Shown here in pieces: positions 43,152 through 47,605 of a DNA stretch of 47,605 bases. The stretch is from NCBI RefSeq assembly GCF_913063425.1, contig NZ_CAJXYK010000047.1:1-47605 (forward strand), written 5' to 3'. A model generated the notes under the pieces. It did not search any database, had not been told where the DNA came from, and was given only the letters and a program-made list of their open reading frames with translations. Each line of letters begins with the position of its first letter. Within the stretch, counting starts at the first letter, position 1. The stretch comes from an uncultured Thiohalocapsa sp. GTDB lineage: Bacteria; Pseudomonadota; Gammaproteobacteria; Chromatiales; Chromatiaceae. The translations under genes were made by a program, and so were the position numbers.

Positions 43152-45044
43152 ATGGCAATCTTCGCACTCATCCTGCATCCACCCGGCGTCACGGCAAAGC
43201 CCACCGAAGTGCAGTCATTGTTAGAACCGATTGACTACATGGGCGATGGCGAACACCACCTGCACGCCGAGGGACGCGTTGCAGTCGGCACCATGCCTTA
43301 CACCGCAGAGGAGCTGGCCGATGACGGTGGCGCCCCAAAATTCGACTGCAGCGGCCGCTACTTGATTGTCGGGGACATCCGGCTGAACTGTCGCTCTGAG
43401 CTTGCCGCGCAGCTGCGTCTTGAATGCGGTGTGCCTCCGGCAGACTGTAGCGATCAGGACCTCGTATTAGCCGCGTTCCTACGGTGGGGTGACGATTGCT
43501 GTCGACATTTCGACGGCGACTACGCATTTGCCCTCTACGATTTGACACGGCAGCGACTCTTCGCTGCCGGGGATGCGCTCGCTTGCTACCGCATATTTAC
43601 CGTACATCTCGCGTCCGGAGCCTTGCTACTGACCTCGGAACTTAGCTGCGCTCTTGCCGCCCCAGGTATAGCGCTCGGGTTCTCCATGCCTGACTTACTC
43701 CTATCGCTCTCCGGACTTCCCTTGCGGACGCGCAGTCTATTCGAGGGAATCGGCATCATCCCGCCCGGCAGCAGCCTGATCGATCACCAGGGTGAGCGCC
43801 GCGTGACTTCATGGTGGTCGCCGGAGCACATCCAAAAACGAATTCGCTACGCGGACGCAAGGGAATACGGTGAGCACTATCGAGAACTACTTCAAGCCTG
43901 CGTTAACGATCGGATGCGAACCCGATCCGGAACGCTTCTGGTCGAGTTGAGCGGCGGCCTGGACTCGAGTTCCATCGCTGCACTGGCCCTGAGGCTAGCA
44001 CATGAGCAGAGCTTGGAAATCGTATGTATCTCGCACGTCTACGACGACCCGGATTGTAACGAAGAGATGCAGGTCATGCGCTCGCTTTGGCAGCACTTCG
44101 GCGTGCGAGTACTGACCCTGGATGGCACTGCGCTGACGCACGAATACCTGCCTCTGAAGGCAGCCCCGCGCCCCGAATCGCCCATGGCGCTCAACCATCC
44201 ATTCCAAATCCATGGCGCACGTGAAGCAGATGCAATCGGCGCCGACGTCATTCTATGCGGAACCGGTGGAGATGAAATGACCAAGGGTCGCCCAGGCGCG
44301 GACAGCCTTAACCTCCTCTTACAAGGAGATTGGTCACTGATACGCGGCGCTTGGCGAGACCGAGGCCATGGAGTGGTCGGACTTGCGGCCGCGATCACTC
44401 AAGCCGGGGCGGTGCCTCTACTCAAACACGCGATAGGACCCTCGGCTTCCATTACGGCGCGCCGTATGACCCGGCGTCTGCTGCCAACTACCAAGACCCT
44501 CGGCGGCATTTCACCACGCCTAAGGCAAGCGCATATCGCTGACGCGGAGGCGCTGCTTCGGGAAGCTATTCCTACCAGGGGACTAAATACATTCGAGCAC
44601 GAATTTTTGTTGCGGTTGCGGACCAGCGCGTCGCTCAACGCATGCGACGCGTACCGGCTGAACGCGGGTAGATACGGCATCACGGCGCAGCACCCGTTCT
44701 TTGACCTACGAATTGCGTCGTTTCAACTGAGCACACCGCCGGAGTTGTGGGGCCGCCTTGGACGCAGGAAACTCCTCCCACGCCAAGCCATGCGCGGGCT
44801 GCTTCCCAAAAGCGTCTGTGACGCCAGAAAATTCAACCTAATGCGCCCACAGCTGGACGCGTGGGATGCCGGTAAAGCGGCAGCGGCAGCACTTACTGCA
44901 AACCTGGATGGCAGCTCCAGGATGGGGAGACAGCTGAATGCAGCACTTGACTTTCCCCGACAAGTTCCACAAGATTTCCCCTATACGCTGCCGGCGCTGT
45001 ACGCTTTGACACTCGTCAGTTGGGTTCAGCAAAGATGTAACTAG
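43152..45044 (+). CDS. Lasso peptide C: asparagine-synthetase-like macrolactam cyclase
   Basis: A 630-residue McjC-type enzyme. ATG 43152 gives MAIFALILHPPG, the normal N-terminus of the glutaminase-like domain, but residue 2 is Ala rather than Cys, so glutaminase activity is absent as in lasso cyclases. The synthetase domain has the PP-loop LSGGLDSSSIAALAL (near residue 267) and CGTGGDEM. It activates the ring Asp as an adenylate and joins it to the new N-terminal amine. The longer open frame upstream is antisense to the kinase and not credible. No good ribosome site is visible. The precursor gene follows after 20 bp. Confidence 0.93.
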   Translation: MAIFALILHPPGVTAKPTEVQSLLEPIDYMGDGEHHLHAEGRVAVGTMPYTAEELADDGGAPKFDCSGRYLIVGDIRLNCRSELAAQLRLECGVPPADCSDQDLVLAAFLRWGDDCCRHFDGDYAFALYDLTRQRLFAAGDALACYRIFTVHLASGALLLTSELSCALAAPGIALGFSMPDLLLSLSGLPLRTRSLFEGIGIIPPGSSLIDHQGERRVTSWWSPEHIQKRIRYADAREYGEHYRELLQACVNDRMRTRSGTLLVELSGGLDSSSIAALALRLAHEQSLEIVCISHVYDDPDCNEEMQVMRSLWQHFGVRVLTLDGTALTHEYLPLKAAPRPESPMALNHPFQIHGAREADAIGADVILCGTGGDEMTKGRPGADSLNLLLQGDWSLIRGAWRDRGHGVVGLAAAITQAGAVPLLKHAIGPSASITARRMTRRLLPTTKTLGGISPRLRQAHIADAEALLREAIPTRGLNTFEHEFLLRLRTSASLNACDAYRLNAGRYGITAQHPFFDLRIASFQLSTPPELWGRLGRRKLLPRQAMRGLLPKSVCDARKFNLMRPQLDAWDAGKAAAAALTANLDGSSRMGRQLNAALDFPRQVPQDFPYTLPALYALTLVSWVQQRCN

Positions 45045-45064
45045 TCACCTCGGAGTATGACGAC

Positions 45065-45238
45065 ATGGCGAAAGAAGCCGAACCGCACACCAAGCCGCGA
45101 GAAGACGTGTCCGCTAACCGTAGAGTTCGCAAAGAATATGCCCCTCCACGACTGCAAACTCTCGACATCATGTCCGTACTGACTAAGGGCGGAGGCAACA
45201 TTCAGGGCGGCGACAACCCGTTCGTCAACGGATCGTAG
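45065..45238 (+). CDS. Lasso peptide precursor (A gene), 57 residues
   Basis: CGGAG lies 9 bp before ATG 45065. The leader (residues 1-41) contains KEYAPPRLQTLD with the YxxPxL motif (Tyr25, Pro28, Leu30) recognised by B1, and ends VLTK with Thr40 at -2. The predicted core (42-57) is GGGNIQGGDNPFVNGS: Gly1 and Asp9 can form a nine-residue macrolactam, leaving a seven-residue loop/tail NPFVNGS that ends in Ser, the acceptor for the nearby kinase. Computed monoisotopic mass of the cyclised core is 1470.65 Da, or 1550.62 Da with one phosphate. The core matches no lasso peptide I know. A less likely cut one residue later would give an eight-residue ring. Confidence 0.9.
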   Translation: MAKEAEPHTKPREDVSANRRVRKEYAPPRLQTLDIMSVLTKGGGNIQGGDNPFVNGS

Positions 45239-45254
45239 TTCAGACCGCGCGGAT

Positions 45255-45274
45255 TGGGGGAGGCTTCTCCCCCA
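45255..45274 (+). terminator. Hairpin after the lasso precursor gene
   Basis: TGGGGGAG-GCTT-CTCCCCCA forms an 8-bp stem with a 4-nt loop, 17 bp after the precursor stop. There is no T-run after it, so it is either a weak terminator or a stabilising 3' stem for the precursor mRNA. The remaining 45275-45429 holds no gene. Confidence 0.55.
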
Positions 45275-45429
45275 TCAGCAGTCACGCCGATCACGCGCGC
45301 CATTTTTCCGCCCAAAGAAGAGGCCGGACCAAGCCCCACGGCGTGCATGCCGCCAGGACCGTAACCGGGGGTCACGATGGCGCGCCGACCTGACCAGAAC
45401 TCCCGGCGACAGCGCGATCTCGCCCAGCG

Positions 45430-46239
45430 TCAAACCCCTGCACAGCGCTCTCGGCCGGACGTTCTCGCCGGCAACGCCCGGAAAGCCAGTATGGCCAGAC
45501 CAACAACAAACATGGCCGCAGTCGGTGGCACTGGCGTATACCGCAGATTAGCTACCGCGACGCCGGATGGGTCGTCACTGATGATAGATATCCCCGCTAT
45601 CGGTTGATTCGCCGATATGATGAACGGCTGCAGCAAAGCCCCACCCGTGGCAAGATCGGGAAAGATTGACGAACCTATAAACGCGCCATCACGCCCATAG
45701 GCATACAACTCCACGAAGCTCGTTGCAGACTCGACGCCGATGACGTCAAGACCGATAATCTCTTGGTCCAAGTCGTACAGGATTGAAAAGGCGCCGGGTG
45801 TCGACGTCCCGGCGAGTAGGCCACCAACCACATTCTTGCCGATCAGCGCTGAGCTAAGCAGACTGCCGTCTGCGATCAGCAGATTCCGATCTGCGCCTTG
45901 GCCGACCAACCGCAGGGGTGCCGCAGGGGTCGGCGGCGCGGGCACAAATCCCTCGTAGCTCGTTACGCCGCTTAAGGTTGTCGACTGGTCGGGGGCGAAA
46001 ACCCCCGACATTGTTGCGCCGCCGATGGCGACGGCGTCTGGGTACTGGAGGAAGGAGCCGCCGTTGTTCAACATGTTCACGCCGTCCTGGACCGCAGGAA
46101 CATCGGAAGAGCATGCACCCGGGTTGGTTATGCAATTGGTGACCGTAAGCACTGCGCCGACGTCCGCGGACATCGGGGCGATAAGGCAGAATGACGCCAA
46201 GAGATACTGTCGGACTTGCGATCTAAGCCGTTTCTGCAT
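45430..46239 (-). CDS. Exported PEP-CTERM-like surface protein
   Basis: A 269-residue protein with a signal peptide (RQYLLASFCLIAPMSADVGA). The mature part is Gly/Ser/Ala-rich, low in Cys, with beta-type repeats such as GVTSYEGFVPAP and YAYGRDGAFIGSSIF. The C-terminus reads PVPPTAAMFVVGLAILAFRA and then a basic tail (LPARTSGRER). That is a tripartite sorting signal (Pro motif, helix, Arg cluster) resembling PEP-CTERM/VPxP-type signals processed by an exosortase. No exosortase gene is in the window. It is convergent with the lasso precursor gene and probably unrelated to it. Confidence 0.75.
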   Translation of the reverse strand: MQKRLRSQVRQYLLASFCLIAPMSADVGAVLTVTNCITNPGACSSDVPAVQDGVNMLNNGGSFLQYPDAVAIGGATMSGVFAPDQSTTLSGVTSYEGFVPAPPTPAAPLRLVGQGADRNLLIADGSLLSSALIGKNVVGGLLAGTSTPGAFSILYDLDQEIIGLDVIGVESATSFVELYAYGRDGAFIGSSIFPDLATGGALLQPFIISANQPIAGISIISDDPSGVAVANLRYTPVPPTAAMFVVGLAILAFRALPARTSGRERCAGV

Positions 46240-47206
46240 TTTCTACCCTATGTGTTGTTTGAATTGCTGACGTCGGATTTCTGTTGGCAATGACTCGGCA
46301 TTGCCGCGCTCCCCACGGGGAGGCGGGCCCGGCCGAATCGCTGCTCGCGATGGTGAACGCCGAAAGGCGGCTCTGCGGTTTCGACGCCCACCGCCGGGGC
46401 GCCCCCTCCATCCGTCGCCGGGCAGTCACTCCTGGCGTTTCAGGGACGCTCCGATGCTCGTCCGATGCCTGCAAACGGTGCACCAGAACTCATAACCTAT
46501 TGCAAAACATATTTTTGTCCGCCATCTCATCCCGGCCCACTCCAGACTATGGCCTGCAATTGTAAAGAATTTGGACACCCGTTCCTCTGGCATCGGCGCC
46601 CTAACGGCGTTGCTTAGTCGTAACGCACTGAAAAATATCAAGACTTTACCCAGGCCACAGGAAGCCGGTTGGGCGCTCACAGTCTAAGCCAGCCTCCCAT
46701 AGTGTAAAGTTTGACCCATCAAAGTCTTCAGGCGCAGAAGAGCGTTGTTAGGCTGCATCGCTTACCGCAGGGTACTCCAACAACGTCCCCGGAATCCGAT
46801 TTTTGGGCTGCGGTCCAACTGGGGCAGGGCGGAACGCGGCTGCAAGCCCTCGATGCCCACCGATCACGGGCAACTGACGGGTTGCTAGCCTCAGACAGGA
46901 ACCAAATCACGCACCGGTTTTGTCCGCCGGATACTCGCCGCTCGCGTCGCAGACTGCTTCGTTGTCAATCGGGACATTGCTGTTCAAAACATGCACAGCT
47001 TCCTCGCGCAGTTGCGACAAGCGCTGGCGGGCCAGACGACCGCTTCCGGCGCTGTCTAGTGAACGGGCAGGCAGCCTAGACTCCGCAGCGATCAACACCG
47101 CACCCCGAAGTCGAGAGACCCGACAGGCTACTATGACTCGGGGCAAAGCTCGCGCCGAAGCGTCGTCGTTATCCGGGTAACGCAGCCGCAGGCATCAGTG
47201 GCCCGA
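46240..47206. other. Long stretch without a recognisable gene
   Basis: About 970 bp. Several frames of 60-120 codons exist on both strands, but none has a convincing ribosome site, domain or composition. I searched for transposase, tRNA and attachment-like repeats and saw none. The stretch could contain decayed genes: a minus-strand frame at 46907-47146 includes ARQRLSQLREEAVHVLNS, which is mildly protein-like. Confidence 0.4.
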
Positions 47207-47605
47207 TCAACCCCCGAGCAAGCGCTGAACCATCATGCGGCGCAACTCGCGACGCCGTTCAGATCGCCTGAAACGGTGCGGGAAAGATAGGTCCGGTGTA
47301 GGTAGTCCCAGAAAATCGCACAACGGCTTCCAGCCTGCGCCGCCCTCAATGTCGAGCTGGACGAAGCGTTCCTGCTCCGCAAAATGAGCTTTCGCACGGG
47401 CAGCATGCTCCCGAAACGATTGCCGACAGAGGTTGGCATCAAAGCGGTCGGTGCCGTAGAGATCTCGGTGGAGCTGCACTGAGAAGGGGTCGAGGCCGCC
47501 GGTCGCGAACTGATCCGCGAAGGAAGCCAGCCAAGCGTCCTCATCCCGCAGCGTGAGGATGAATTTCGCATCCGGATACCGCTCGTCCAGCTGGGGATAG
47601 ATCCG
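47207..47605 (-). CDS. Sulfotransferase family protein (C-terminal part, cut by window edge)
   Basis: The minus strand is open from the window edge (47605) to a stop at 47209-47207, 132 residues without the N-terminus. It reads LDERYPDAKFILTLRDEDAW, the 3'-phosphate-binding region of P-loop sulfotransferases, then ASFADQFATGG, a helix HAARAKAHFAEQERFVQLDI with the usual LDIEGGAGWKPLCDFLGLP segment, and FPHRFRRSERR. The last phrase is the standard 'L..FLG.P.P...FP' end of the family. The 5'-phosphosulfate loop must lie outside the window. Substrate unknown. Confidence 0.85.
   Translation of the reverse strand, partial: RIYPQLDERYPDAKFILTLRDEDAWLASFADQFATGGLDPFSVQLHRDLYGTDRFDANLCRQSFREHAARAKAHFAEQERFVQLDIEGGAGWKPLCDFLGLPTPDLSFPHRFRRSERRRELRRMMVQRLLGG

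Noticed and set aside
46284-46565. 93-codon plus-strand frame
   Set aside because: No ribosome site, odd composition with several overlapping frames, no recognisable domain.

Overview
The window is a high-GC chromosomal segment from a gammaproteobacterium. Gene content (EttA, ParE, BirA, XseB-IspA, FolE2, DUF815 ATPase, M61 peptidase, GDT1-type exporter) and codon use fit a Chromatiales-like lineage (purple sulfur bacteria and relatives); this placement is inference, not proof. Most of the window (about 1-40.8 kb) is dense, GC-rich core-like DNA with scattered REP-type palindromes, a 20-bp minisatellite and several decayed genes. From about 41 kb the base composition is visibly less GC-rich and the content is accessory.

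Layout. 1-5.3 kb: remnant of an SLC13-type transporter, a REPIN-like element, a lipoprotein alpha/beta hydrolase, a frameshifted remnant and a large MscS-family channel. 5.6-13.6 kb: one co-directional block that looks like the T6SS-associated TagT/TagS/TagR regulatory module: a periplasmic VWA protein resembling the C-terminal part of PpkA but with no kinase domain, an ABC ATPase, an FtsX-like permease, an FGE/SUMF1-fold protein, then two lipoproteins and a Sel1-like membrane protein. No T6SS structural gene is present. 13.7-19.2 kb: GDT1/UPF0016 transporter, small secreted proteins, CoA-binding protein, tRNA-Ser(GGA), methyltransferase, a broken FGE gene and a MobB fused to a class II aldolase-like domain. 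19.4-33.7 kb: minisatellite, ettA, a GGDEF-EAL protein overlapping a DUF815 ATPase gene, birA, M61-PDZ peptidase, a SanA/DUF218 protein and sbcDC. 34-40.8 kb: a small membrane protein, a HEPN-MNT toxin-antitoxin pair, a FIST protein, parE, xseB-ispA and folE2.

41.1-45.3 kb is the most notable region: a complete lasso-peptide biosynthetic cluster. It has a PqqD-like recognition protein (B1), a transglutaminase-like leader peptidase (B2), an HPr-kinase-like lasso kinase on the opposite strand, an asparagine-synthetase-like cyclase (C) and, last, a 57-residue precursor gene too short for routine gene calling. The predicted core is GGGNIQGGDNPFVNGS: Gly1-Asp9 macrolactam, Thr at -2 of the leader, a YxxPxL recognition motif and a C-terminal Ser. 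A C-terminal Ser is exactly the substrate of known lasso kinases, so the product is predicted to be a C-terminally phosphorylated lasso peptide. No dedicated exporter or isopeptidase is seen. The window ends with a PEP-CTERM-like secreted protein, about 1 kb without recognisable genes, and a sulfotransferase cut by the window edge.
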